Below, piece after piece: positions 56,901 to 64,000 of a stretch of DNA of 64,000 nt. Location: positions 55,887,411-55,951,410 of the forward strand of contig OW203762.1 in assembly GCA_934045905.1 (NCBI GenBank), read 5' to 3'. The stretch is from Leuctra nigra (taxonomy: Eukaryota > Arthropoda > Insecta > Plecoptera > Leuctridae). Within the stretch, counting starts at the first letter, position 1. Each line of letters starts with the position of its first letter. The notes under the pieces were generated by a model. It saw only the letters and a program-made list of their open reading frames with translations, was not told where the DNA came from and did no database searches. Made by a program: the position numbers and the translations under genes.

Positions 56901-58342
56901 CAAAAGCGAAGCAAACCGGAAGCGAATTCGATGCAAAGTATAGGAACCCAGCATTAGGGAATTTTATGCATAAGTTTTTTAATGCAGTTAAAATACAATA
57001 GGTATGGAAACCTATGGAACCTCGTCCTAGCTTACAATAGGCCGTCCCATATTTCAAATAGCAACACGTAGGTAGTAGGTATTTGTAAAACACACTATTT
57101 TCAATACCTACTTAGGTATCAAAAATCAGTGTATTTTTGGCGGGAAAACGCCATCCAGGCTAGTGATAACATATTTTATTTGTAACCGTGGCAACATCAT
57201 TGTGGGTTGATGAGAATGACATCACTCGCCGGGATGGCGTTTTCCCGCCACAATTTACACTGATTTTTAATTTCATATTTATGAATGAAAATTTACACTT
57301 TTTAGTGTGAAAATAGTGTGATTTACCAACAAGATGTTGTTATTTTGAAATATAGTTTTTGATAAATTCATACAATATCCCTATTAGTTAAAAAGATATT
57401 ATGTTGTCTGTTAAATCCAAGCGTCACTTCCAATGCTGTCTTCCTCATCTATCTATCTATCTAGGTAAAAGTAAAGTAGGTACATTTATTATCAGCAAGA
57501 CAAGTATTTCTGGGGGTTGGCACAAGAGCCGTCCTAGCTTTCGAAGTTATGGCTTTTTCCACTGGCCACACTGGGAGTGGGGTTGCACTGAAATGACGTC
57601 ACCATACAAAACATGCAAATTTCAAACAGAGTGCAGAACTAGTGCGGCCTAGTGCAGACAGTGGTAAACGCCATTAGTCAAAGGAGTGCAAGTTCCACAA
57701 TTGCAGAATATATTCCTGGTGGCAGAAACCTTAATTAAAGTACCTGTAGCGATGCAGATATTTTTGACATCAACCATAATCCACGAGATACCGGTATACA
57801 AGATCATTGGGACGCTGCATGCTTAAATCAAGGTGATAGAAAAAATCACCCCCTGATAAGTATCACCCCGATACTAGGTAGGCTACCGCTTTTGGGTGAT
57901 ATTTGTACGGAAAGAGAAACATTGTTCTTTAGACACCGAGCCTCTTGTCAATAAATTGGGAGCTCAACCCTGGACACTACCTACTTCCTACTAGGACATA
58001 AAAATACTAATGGATCTCTCATTCCTACATCTAGGTACTAGGTCCTCCTAGTACCTAGGTAGCTAGCTACCTACCTACCTAGGTAGGTACTACCCTACCT
58101 AGCTTCAACTTCTGAATTCTTCGGGCAACTCTGGATACAGCTCTAAAGGTATAAAACCAATAAGCCAGTCACCAGTACAAAGATTGCAGTATGAATGTAT
58201 GTCAAACTATCTTTGTATATATGAACCTGAAGAACCTGAGCTGTGTTAGGTAGGTAGGTACCAGATTTAATATAAAATGCCAATTACTATTGGATTGCCC
58301 TATGCAAAAGAAACATTTACTTACCTTTCCTATGATTGACAT
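47408..58342 (-). CDS. GSTZ1: Maleylacetoacetate isomerase / glutathione S-transferase zeta (complete coding region, six exons)
   Basis: Minus-strand exons in order: 58342-58325, 53153-53102, 51389-51241, 49558-49354, 48630-48528, 47534-47408 (stop TAA 47410-47408). Every junction is GT-AG with matching phases; 654 nt, 217 aa, the usual length of this family. Residues 7-24 hold the zeta-class active-site motif SSCSWRVR (Ser/Cys at 15-17) in a thioredoxin-fold N-domain; [15 protein letters not shown] is the glutathione-binding segment with the cis-Pro; the helical C-domain has [11 protein letters not shown] and [20 protein letters not shown]; the end is [14 protein letters not shown]. The family uses glutathione to isomerise maleylacetoacetate to fumarylacetoacetate in cytosolic phenylalanine/tyrosine breakdown, and can dechlorinate alpha-halo acids. 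Divergent from POMT2. Introns carry many nested transposons. Confidence 0.96.
48528..48630 (-). CDS. GSTZ1: GSTZ1 exon 5
   Basis: Encodes [20 protein letters not shown] then [13 protein letters not shown]. Acceptor gttccag, donor GGCG|gtaagt. Confidence 0.95.
49354..49558 (-). CDS. GSTZ1: GSTZ1 exon 4, start of C-terminal domain
   Basis: Encodes [60 protein letters not shown] and HWINRGFR. Donor AGAG|gtaatt. Confidence 0.96.
49655..50520. mobile_element. hAT-like element with gggtacccgggtac repeats, carrying a nested MITE
   Basis: Identical duplications ctctgtat (49647-49654 and 50521-50528). Ends tagaggtctg and complement tagaggtcgg, followed by repeated gggtacccggg blocks at both ends. 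Nested PIF/Harbinger-like element at 49817-50180. GSTZ1 intron 3. Confidence 0.84.
49817..50180. mobile_element. PIF/Harbinger-like MITE nested in a hAT-like element
   Basis: TAA on both sides (49814-49816 and 50181-50183). Ends ggctgcaaacacacggggcg perfectly inverted. Interior rich in acgcgg/cgcc blocks. Confidence 0.8.
50751..50985 (-). mobile_element. Helitron-like repeat terminus, copy C (partial)
   Basis: Terminus cttggaaaacgctcagtgta and tgatgagcgagcaccgatat. The family interior is not recognisable past about 50985, where another MITE begins. Confidence 0.42.
50988..51196. mobile_element. TIR MITE, gatttcattgataat family, copy 2
   Basis: Ends gtgcactcctccaaataata and the complement of tattatttgggggagtgtac, with accgttta/taaacggta inside. 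Core gatggcatcatcccatgaag and gatttcattgataataacaa. Its right end is about 45 bp from GSTZ1 exon 3. Confidence 0.72.
51241..51389 (-). CDS. GSTZ1: GSTZ1 exon 3, glutathione-binding site
   Basis: Encodes [40 protein letters not shown] and [10 protein letters not shown]. Acceptor gatttgcag, donor GTCG|gtaaga. Confidence 0.95.
51528..51606. mobile_element. Short palindromic MITE
   Basis: ctactgtatttactcgccta and its complement taggcgagtaaatacggtag around a central segment. About 80 bp. GSTZ1 intron 2. Confidence 0.65.
51610..52180. other. GSTZ1 intron 2, unclassified segment
   Basis: No exon or mobile-element end was recognised here. Confidence 0.4.
52183..52945. mobile_element. hAT-like element with long G and C runs
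   Basis: 8-bp flanks gaaatgag (52175-52182) and caaatgag (52946-52953). Ends tagtgttgggatttttcatg and complement tagtgttgggacataaaaat. The inner part (about 52390-52740, poly-G to poly-C) may be a further nested element. Ends about 155 bp from GSTZ1 exon 2. Confidence 0.78.
53102..53153 (-). CDS. GSTZ1: GSTZ1 exon 2, active-site motif
   Basis: Encodes [17 protein letters not shown]. Acceptor ttccag, donor AATAG|gtgagc. Only 52 bp. Too short for an ORF search but unmistakable by the SSCSWRVR motif. Confidence 0.95.
53281..53903 (+). mobile_element. RTE-like LINE 3' fragment interrupted by a hAT-like element
   Basis: Left part encodes the LINE C-terminus ([20 protein letters not shown]), right part is its 3' tail (cgacccaacttttggaaccg) and (ATT)n at about 53868-53900. 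The hAT-like element 53396-53771 sits between. Opposite to GSTZ1, in intron 1. Confidence 0.72.
53396..53771. mobile_element. hAT-like element inserted in a LINE fragment
   Basis: Identical duplications ggaagagc (53388-53395 and 53772-53779). Ends caagggcgtat. G- and C-runs near both ends. The host LINE reads on across the empty site, which confirms the boundaries. Confidence 0.86.
53945..54300 (+). repeat. Diverged fragment of the Helitron-like family
   Basis: gatcgagctgcaattttgca and ttggcacttttggactctgc are diverged complements of the family blocks. Ends unclear. Confidence 0.35.
55031..55048. repeat. Target-site duplication, left copy
   Basis: aaccgatcgaaagataat, 18 bp, identical to 56503-56520. 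Brackets the truncated LINE. Confidence 0.85.
55049..56502 (-). mobile_element. 5'-truncated RTE-like LINE, second copy of the 23.7 kb family
   Basis: Two overlapping minus-strand frames (56675-55776 and 55779-55108) together match the C-terminal half of the 966-codon frame: [44 protein letters not shown], then the shared C-terminal RPRDMW motif. A frameshift lies near 55776, so it is dead. Truncated within the reverse transcriptase. The 5' junction contains 30-odd bases built from partial copies of the target (tcgaaagatac). Confidence 0.88.
56503..56520. repeat. Target-site duplication, right copy
   Basis: aaccgatcgaaagataat, identical to 55031-55048. Confidence 0.85.
56696..56955. mobile_element. 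Fold-back MITE
   Basis: Arms agctgggttcccatacttcg and a near-complement ending ggaacccagca, about 115-120 bp each, around agttgagcc. Contains gacgatttcctt in both arms. GSTZ1 intron 1. Confidence 0.7.
57118..57265. mobile_element. Short TIR MITE
   Basis: tcagtgtatttttggcggga with aaacgccatcc, inverted at the right as ggatggcgttttcccgccac and tacactga. About 148 bp. Confidence 0.68.
57270..58320. other. GSTZ1 intron 1, 5' part
   Basis: AT-rich, with an AGGT/ACCT microsatellite-like stretch (58030-58100: tagctagctacctacctacc and similar). No exon or mobile element recognised. Confidence 0.4.
58325..58342 (-). CDS. GSTZ1: GSTZ1 exon 1, six codons (MSIIGK)
   Basis: ATG at 58342-58340, donor AAG|gtaagt. 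The sequence continues in exon 2 as P-VLYSY, so GKP(V/I)LYSY is restored as in other zeta GSTs. A very short first coding exon; alternative starts are possible. Confidence 0.82.
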
Positions 58343-58598
58343 TTTAATATTGCAACAGGTAGTAATAATGTATTGAAGTGTATTAACTTTATAACAGTCA
58401 CAGCAGGTAGATACTTAGACCGAAAGAGACCAATCAATTACTAGTTTTACAATCCGGCAACATAATCAACAAACCAACTCAAGCAAGACGAGCGAATACG
58501 AATACGAAATCAAGACGCCAACGAATAGGAAGTGACTCTAGCCACCCTAGCCGTACAACTAGCGCTACCTGGTGGCGATAATGGAAACTACGTCACCC

Positions 58599-58704
58599 TA
58601 GGGTGGCACGAGTCGGCCATGATTCCTACGCACTCCTGCCACCCTATATGGCACCCTAGGGTGGCACGAGTCGGTTTTGGAAACTACGAACTCCTGCCAC
58701 CCTA
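58599..58704. repeat. Hairpin cluster, GSTZ1 side (two full units)
   Basis: Units 58599-58646 and 58657-58704: left arm TAGGGTGGCACGAGT, right arm ACTCCTGCCACCCTA, loop 18 bases. Each stem has one C-C mismatch at the same place. Half-units flank (ccaccctag at 58551; ccaccctac at 58710). Confidence 0.87.
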
Positions 58705-59082
58705 TTATGCCACCCTACCAGCAAAACCATTATTTCTTGACAATATTTTAGTTGACTTACTTAGGTATATGTCACGTGGAAAATATTCTACCCAGTGATT
58801 GTTAATGATATAATATGTAAATAAAATAAGATATTGAATAATAGTGTTGTCAATAATTCACTTTTTATATCAGTGATGTACACTATTTATGACGAAACCC
58901 CTATTTTGACAGCTGCTTAAAAGATTGAGGTTATGATACACGTACACATAAATTGCAGCTGTTTTATAATAAGTAACCATAATTTAATGGAGAAAACTTA
59001 CAAACATGCTAAATATTTTTTTTATTATCATTAAAATCATCCTACAGGTGTGGAATAACACTAATTATACACCAGGGGCTGG

Positions 59083-59314
59083 ATTCACAAAGAAGTATAA
59101 CTTTATGACCGAAAAAACTAGTATCAATATTAGCAATTACCATGTTTGAACGGCATATCTTAATGAATATAATTATTCAGAACACCATATAGATGATAAA
59201 ATACCAAGTTTTAACATGGTAATATCATGGTTATAGATATATTGGTAGTTTTAATGATATACCGGCATAAAGTTATGCCGGTATAGGGCTTAAAACCTTT
59301 TGTGAATCCAGCCC
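59083..59314. mobile_element. MITE-like insertion between the hairpin clusters
   Basis: ggggctggattcacaaa at the left and its complement tttgtgaatccagcccc at the right; ataacttta / taaagttat also mirrored inside. No duplication found. Confidence 0.62.
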
Positions 59315-59348
59315 CAAATCTAAACCAAATCTAATAAATTCTACACCC

Positions 59349-59550
59349 TAGGGTGGCACGAGCTTGTACATTTCCTACCACCCTAGGGTAAAACCCCGGG
59401 GTGGCACGAGTCTTATTCAGACTTCTGCCACCCTAGGGTGATAGGGTGGCACGAGTCTTATACAGACTCCTGCCACCCTAGGGTGATAGGGTGGCACGAG
59501 TGTTTAGTTCCACCTACATGCTCCTGGCACCCTATGGTAGGGTGGCACCA
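59349..59550. repeat. Hairpin cluster, POMT2 side (four full units and a half)
   Basis: Units 59349-59385, 59398-59433, 59442-59480 and 59487-59534, with a half unit at 59538. Best unit 59442-59480: arms TAGGGTGGCACGAGTCT and AGACTCCTGCCACCCTA, loop TATAC, one C-C mismatch in a 17-position stem. Adjacent units are joined by agggtgatagg or ccctagggta. Confidence 0.88.
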
Positions 59551-59710
59551 GAGCCGGCCCACCGAATATGTCATTAAAAAAGCGATCGCAGCGCAGCTCA
59601 TCCAAATGAATGTGGTACAATTTTGAAGCTGAGAAGAAATTTTGAATTTTGATGGAAGATGGCGCAAGTCTTCGCTTTTGCTTGAAATAACTTTGTTTTC
59701 ATTCTCTGCC

Positions 59711-59726
59711 ACGTGACGTGACGTGT
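59711..59726 (+). promoter_or_regulatory. E-box / overlapping TGACGTG motifs upstream of POMT2
   Basis: CACGTG followed by two TGACGTG copies, about 135 bp before the POMT2 ATG. TGACGTG is the core of bZIP sites of the ATF6/XBP1 type. Function is inferred. Confidence 0.4.
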
Positions 59727-59858
59727 GACCTTGAATGTGCCGACTGACTGTTGACTGGTTGACTTGGGTGACTGACTGCTCTTTTTTGGCGAATTAGGTG
59801 AATTCTTCTTTACTCTAATAACTTAGTTTGAATTAAAAGTTATTAATAAGGCCATTTC

Positions 59859-59935
59859 ATGGCAGTTAATCAAGAGAATGCTGTCACATCTAAACGAAAA
59901 GCCAACAAAATCCAAAAACTGCGCCCTTCCAACAG
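59859..59935 (+). CDS. POMT2 (tw): POMT2 exon 1
   Basis: [20 protein letters not shown] then LRPSNS. Donor AACAG|gtgtgt; phase 2. First ATG after the putative promoter motifs. Confidence 0.85.
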
Positions 59936-62684
59936 GTGTGTATACCTAGGTACTGAAGTTTTATTCTTATTTATCTCATAACCTTCCCATTTCGCCTAGC
60001 CTACCTACTTAAGGTAACAATTGCCTAGGTAGGTAGATGGGTATGTTGTAAAATAAAATGTAAAATGTAAAATGTAACTTAAAGGGGAGTCATATGAAGG
60101 GATGTGTTGTGAAAAGAATCATAAACACTCATCATTCGAGATGAAAACAACTTGTTGAGACGAGTATAATAGTGTTGGGCTCACATGTGTAATAACTGAG
60201 ACAGGGTAAAAGCGTAGTCACGGATATTCCATTCACCCCGGAGATCTCACTAATCCATAAGCAAGATAATCTACTGTTGAGGATTAACTAGGTCATTGAT
60301 TTTGTTTCAGCTCACCTAGTGACATTCACTGGTGGCTTACATTTGGGTTTGTCATAGCATTCGCCTTTTGGACCAGATTTCACAATGTAACCGAGCCAGA
60401 TCACGTGTGGTAAGTCAAGTGTATTATGTAAATAATAATTCTTCTTCTCCCGATTCCATGTTGGGTCGGGGGGGGGGGGGGGGGGGGTGTCCTGCCTGTG
60501 CCTCTTCTTCCTTCTTCTCTGCCAACATCTTCCACTTGTCCTTATCTTCCCACCACCTTTATTCCCCCACTTCTTCCCACTTCTCCAGTCTCTCTCTGGT
60601 ACCAACTCTCTTTTCTTCTCCCTTGGTCTTCCCACTCTCCTTCTATCTATTCACATCCAGGGACATCGCAGATTCAAACTCCCAACGTGGTATTCTTCCT
60701 CTGCATGCTATTCGTGTAATGTAAAGAGATTTTAATGTGCCACGATTACATTTTGATAGGGCTGCGGGTCAAAAACATTTAAATACTGGATGTGAATATT
60801 AGATGGTACCTACCTACCAACCTACCAAATACAACTACACCTTTGAAGACTACATCAACACCATACTCCTTTGAAAATATCATTGTCTTTTCTGTATAGT
60901 CTCAATGTTAAACTGTAACATTACAGTGATCTTGAAAATTAGTTCTTGTTTACCACTTTTTGTTGCCATTATAATGTAGAACACAACAATCTATTCACAT
61001 GTCCAATTAGAATTGGAACATGTCCACTCAACCACCGAATCCGACTTTCACAGTGAGTAATGCATCTATAGATAAAGCGTTGAAACATATTAAGTTTAAT
61101 GTTGGGGCAGGGCCTGATGGCGTTACGTCACAGATGTTGAAGGTATCCCGGCTCGCGGTCGTCCCTTATTTGAAAGTCATATTTGACATCTCTCTACAAG
61201 TCAGTCAAATCCCAGCAGAGTGGAGTATGGCTACAATACATCCTATATTTAAGAGTGGCCCCAGAAGTGATCCGTCAAATTATAGGCCCATAAGCAATAC
61301 ATCGATTACTTGTAAAATTTTCGAGAGGCTCATTGTTGATTATATCCACTCAATATGGAGAGCTAGCAATTGGCTCTACGACAATCAGCATGGGTTCCGA
61401 AGAGGATATTCATGCGAGTCTTCCCTGTCCGGCTTCACTCAGGAACTGGCCGAATGTCTTGATGCCAACAAGCAAGTCGATGCAATACTCGTCGACTTTG
61501 CGAAGGCCTTTGATGTTGTGCCCCACAGTCGTCTGATGGACAAGTTTGCAGGAATGGGACTAGACCGAAGGGTTGTCAGCTGGATCAGTGCATTCCTTAC
61601 CAACAGAACTCAAGTTGTGCGGATAGGCTCATCAGACTCTACCCCAGTGGCCATCACCTCGGGTGTACCGCAAGGGACGGTATTAGGCCCGACACTGTTC
61701 TTAGGCTTCATAAATGACGTGGCCAAGGTCATATTATCCCCCATGAAATTGTTTGCTGACGATCTCATAATTTTCTCCACAATCCAAGTGCCGGAGGATC
61801 AAGAACGCATCCAAGCTGACCTGGATAACATCCAAGAATGGGTAAACGGGAACGGAATGAGGCTAAACGCTGCCAAAACCACTATTGTTAGCTTCACCAG
61901 GAGAAGATCCCCAGTCCCAACCACTTACACAATGAACAACCAGCAACTCATTAAATCAGACAGTTGTAAATATCTAGGGGTAACGCTAACTAAGAACCTA
62001 AGCTGGTCCAAGCACATAGCGGGAGTAACCACGAAAGCCCTAAGATCTTTACATTTCGTAATGCGTAACTTAAAGGGCAGTCACGCTAAGACTAAACAAC
62101 ATGCATATGTTTGCCTAATTCGACCATTAGTCGAATACTGCAGTGGAATTTGGGACCCACACTCTGCAGGGCTCATCAACGCCATCGAGAGAGTCCAGAA
62201 GAAAGCGGCCAGACATGTCACCGGATGCCATCGAAGGTGGGATAAGAAGAAGAAGTGTCCTGCCGTAAGCATAACCAAGCTGGTCAGAGAACTGAAGTGG
62301 GATAGCCTCGAAGTGCGCCGCTCCAGAGTCAGTCTACGCTACATCTACAAGGCTGTATGTGGACTCGAAGCCTGGCGGGACCTGGCCAAATACGTGGAAA
62401 CTCACCAAAGCAAGGCAGTGGTTCGGGGTGATAATGGACATAAACTATTTTTGAAGTTCTACCGTACAAACATAGGACGCCACTCACTACTTGGCAGAGG
62501 GACTAGGCTATGGAACAGCCTGCCATCCAACGAACTTGCCAAAAATATATTTCCAGATGAGCAAAAATAATTTCCTGTATCAGATTCATGTATATGTATG
62601 CATCAGATTGTGAAAATGTATAGTAACCACCGGATAGTGCAATTACCTACTTATTGTGTATAATCCTAAGTTGCTAATAAAAAC

Positions 62685-62715
<31 letters not shown>

Positions 62716-63045
62716 TCTCAACAAGAGTGAAATTCGGAGATCCCTCCTTACTTGTGTGTTTTGTTGATATTGTAATTTCATAGAAAATACCTCATGAAAC
62801 ACCTCTTGACCTCTTTATATTAAAAGTTTTATAAATTTCATCAGTACCTATTATTTTAGGTACATTTGACTGTATGATCCGACTGTGCAAATACATTCAT
62901 TCTGAATGAAGTCCTGCCCACTCAGCGACATGAGTATCTGACTAGCGATTTTTTTTTCAGTTGGGATGAAACTCATTTTGGGAAGATGGGTGGCTGGTAC
63001 ATCAATCGCACATTCTTCTTTGACGTTCATCCACCTCTTGGAAAG
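59859..63045 (+). CDS. POMT2 (tw): Protein O-mannosyltransferase 2, N-terminal part (three exons seen)
   Basis: Coding exons 59859-59935, 60311-60409 and 62961-63045, phases consistent, 87 residues; the gene continues past the right edge. Start ATG 59859 opens a basic cytosolic tail ([10 protein letters not shown]), then a first transmembrane segment [18 protein letters not shown], then the luminal loop [20 protein letters not shown] and [12 protein letters not shown]. The Asp-Glu pair in WDE and the HPPLGK motif are signatures of the PMT catalytic loop, and [11 protein letters not shown] fits POMT2 better than POMT1. The enzyme, with POMT1, transfers mannose from dolichol phosphate to Ser/Thr of proteins such as dystroglycan in the ER. 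It shares a promoter region with GSTZ1. Intron 2 holds LINEs and intron 3 starts with a Helitron-like end. Confidence 0.94.
60311..60409 (+). CDS. POMT2 (tw): POMT2 exon 2, first membrane segment
   Basis: Acceptor ttgtttcag. Encodes [20 protein letters not shown] and [12 protein letters not shown], donor GTGTG|gtaagt. Confidence 0.93.
60424..60700 (-). mobile_element. RTE-like LINE 3' fragment
   Basis: On the minus strand the sequence ends cgacccaacatggaatcggg with a gaagaattattatt tail and encodes part of a LINE C-terminus (charged EKWEEV-type stretch) similar to 53281-53395. A poly-C run (poly-G on + at about 60468-60487) sits inside. Confidence 0.6.
60990..62715 (+). mobile_element. Non-LTR retrotransposon (CR1/Jockey-like group), 5'-truncated, in POMT2 intron 2
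   Basis: Frame 61020-62570 (516 codons) has reverse transcriptase motifs [60 protein letters not shown] and FADDLIIF at about residue 245, then the C-terminal part with YCSGIWDPH. It lacks the endonuclease. Ends (TTA)n at 62690-62715. Same sense as POMT2. Differs from the other LINEs in the window. Confidence 0.88.
62961..63045 (+). CDS. POMT2 (tw): POMT2 exon 3, catalytic loop
   Basis: Acceptor ttttttttcag. Encodes [20 protein letters not shown] and DVHPPLGK; donor AAG|gtaatt. Confidence 0.96.
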
Positions 63046-63058
63046 GTAATTGAATTTA

Positions 63059-63644
63059 CTAGGGAAACCGCTCAGTGTAACGCGTTGATGAGTGAGCCAT
63101 CGTACAGCATCCGATTTGATACGTGTTTGCAAGTATCAGCTGCTCTACAGGCTTTGGAAGGCAGGGATAAAAATTTAGTTTACTTTTTTTAAAAATGTCA
63201 AGATTATATAATAAAATGTCCTTAAATGACAATAACTTTTGAAAATAATGACAGAGATTAGTCTGAAAATTGACAAAAATACCTAAAATGTTGGTCTCAA
63301 TGCAAAGTTTTAAGATGAAGGGTGAATTGGTTATAGTTAAAATGTCAAAAATCACAGAAAATATAATATTAGGAACAATGTTGGTCGTAATGACTTGCCA
63401 AAATTTCAAATTGTTCGGACCAACCAATCGAAAGATTTAAAAAAAAAATTTGAACCAATCAGCAGATTTCAAAAAAAATTAGGTTCTGCACCGCCCAGAA
63501 ATGGCCTGTACATGTGTGCAAAATTGAAGCTCGATCAAAGAAAAAGTGTAACATGTATAGCCTCAGTAGGTACTACCAGAAAAAAAAATACATAGGTCTG
63601 TGCCAAAAAGAGCCAAATGGAATCTCTCGCTTCGCTCGCTCAAT
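63059..63644 (-). mobile_element. Helitron-like repeat, copy E
   Basis: Terminus ctagggaaaccgctcagtgt and aacgcgttgatgagtgagcc; far end ctctcgcttcgctcgctcaa. Interior blocks ttggtcgtaatgacttgcca, gaccaaccaatcgaaagatt, atggcctgtacatgtgtgca. Shorter than copy A. Its CTAG end is 13 bp from the POMT2 exon 3 donor. Confidence 0.52.
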
Positions 63645-63829
63645 TACATCGTCAATCAAATTTCTGTTTATCATCTTTAATAAATCTCTATTATATTTAT
63701 AATGTCTGCATTAAAAGTTTCAAGACAAGTCATCTGGACACTACGGACCTACCTAAAAATTCTATTTATTTCACAAAGACTGAGGTAAAACATTTCCTTG
63801 GTCTCAATGTACCTAACTAAAGAGTTTTG

Positions 63830-64000
63830 CAGGCGCGTAGGAACTTTATTTTGAGTGGGGGGGGGGGGGGGTCAACTTTATCGGGGATCGATGGATGTGA
63901 GGAAAAGGTCCTGCGCCGCTACCAGGGGGCGCCCCCCCCCCCCCCCCCCCCCCGTTTGCCCCGCAGGGCCTTTTTTGAATTTTTGATACAAAGGAATCAA
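63830..64000. mobile_element. hAT-like element, caggcgcgtag family, cut by the window edge
   Basis: Left end caggcgcgtagg after gagttttg. Poly-G run at about 63858 and poly-C at about 63936, then ccccgcagggcctttttt, as in 45766-46090 and 683-990. Confidence 0.7.

Larger units (their letters stand above)
58343..59858. promoter_or_regulatory. Divergent GSTZ1 / POMT2 promoter region
   Basis: Start codons are 1.5 kb apart on opposite strands. The region holds two clusters of imperfect hairpins (58599-58704 and 59349-59550), one MITE-like insertion between them (59083-59314), a YY1-type AAGATGGCGC at 59656-59665 and CACGTGACGTGACGTG at 59711-59726. Transcription starts are not visible, so parts of the clusters may lie in 5' UTRs. 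Confidence 0.6.

Noticed and set aside
58599..59550. Hairpin units as microRNA precursors
   Set aside because: Stems of 15-17 positions are too short for a typical animal pre-miRNA and loops vary. The repeats also abut as palindromes. Kept as an unexplained structure.
61020..62570. The 516-codon frame as an extra POMT2 exon
   Set aside because: It is a reverse transcriptase and ends in an ATT-type microsatellite tail; POMT2 exons 2 and 3 join in phase without it.

Overview
This is a 64 kb piece of an AT-rich, intron-rich animal genome. The gene set (IQGAP, Nova/pasilla, zeta-class GST, POMT2/twisted), GT-AG introns and the density of small DNA transposons point to an arthropod, most likely an insect. 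I cannot place it more closely. There is no bacterial-style operon, CRISPR array, rRNA or recognisable tRNA.

Four host genes were assembled by hand from split exons, with reading frame checked across every junction. (1) 1-9014, + strand: the last six exons of an IQGAP-type scaffold protein, entering from the left edge, 394 codons plus stop. (2) 11750-37694, + strand: a complete nine-exon coding region for a Nova/pasilla three-KH-domain splicing regulator (563 aa). (3) 58342-47408, - strand: a complete six-exon maleylacetoacetate isomerase (GST zeta 1, 217 aa). (4) 59859 onwards, + strand: the first three exons of protein O-mannosyltransferase 2, leaving at the right edge. Genes 3 and 4 are divergent and share a promoter region of about 1.5 kb.

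Most of the rest is mobile DNA in introns. At least eleven short hAT-like elements have matching or near-matching 8-bp target duplications. There are also TTAA-flanked fold-backs, PIF/Harbinger-like and TA-flanked (pogo/mariner-like) MITEs, a Helitron-like dispersed family ending in CTAG, and several non-LTR retrotransposons, one with an uninterrupted 966-codon frame and one truncated copy with a clean 18-bp target duplication. Many are nested. The stretch downstream of the Nova stop codon (about 37.7-45.7 kb) is strikingly poor in them.

The two most unusual structures are: an IQGAP intron of 3.05 kb that consists almost wholly of about 63 copies of a 48-bp tandem repeat running from next to the donor to next to the acceptor; and two clusters of near-identical imperfect hairpins (arms TAGGGTGGCAC.../...GCCACCCTA, with a recurring C-C mismatch) on either side of the shared GSTZ1/POMT2 promoter region.
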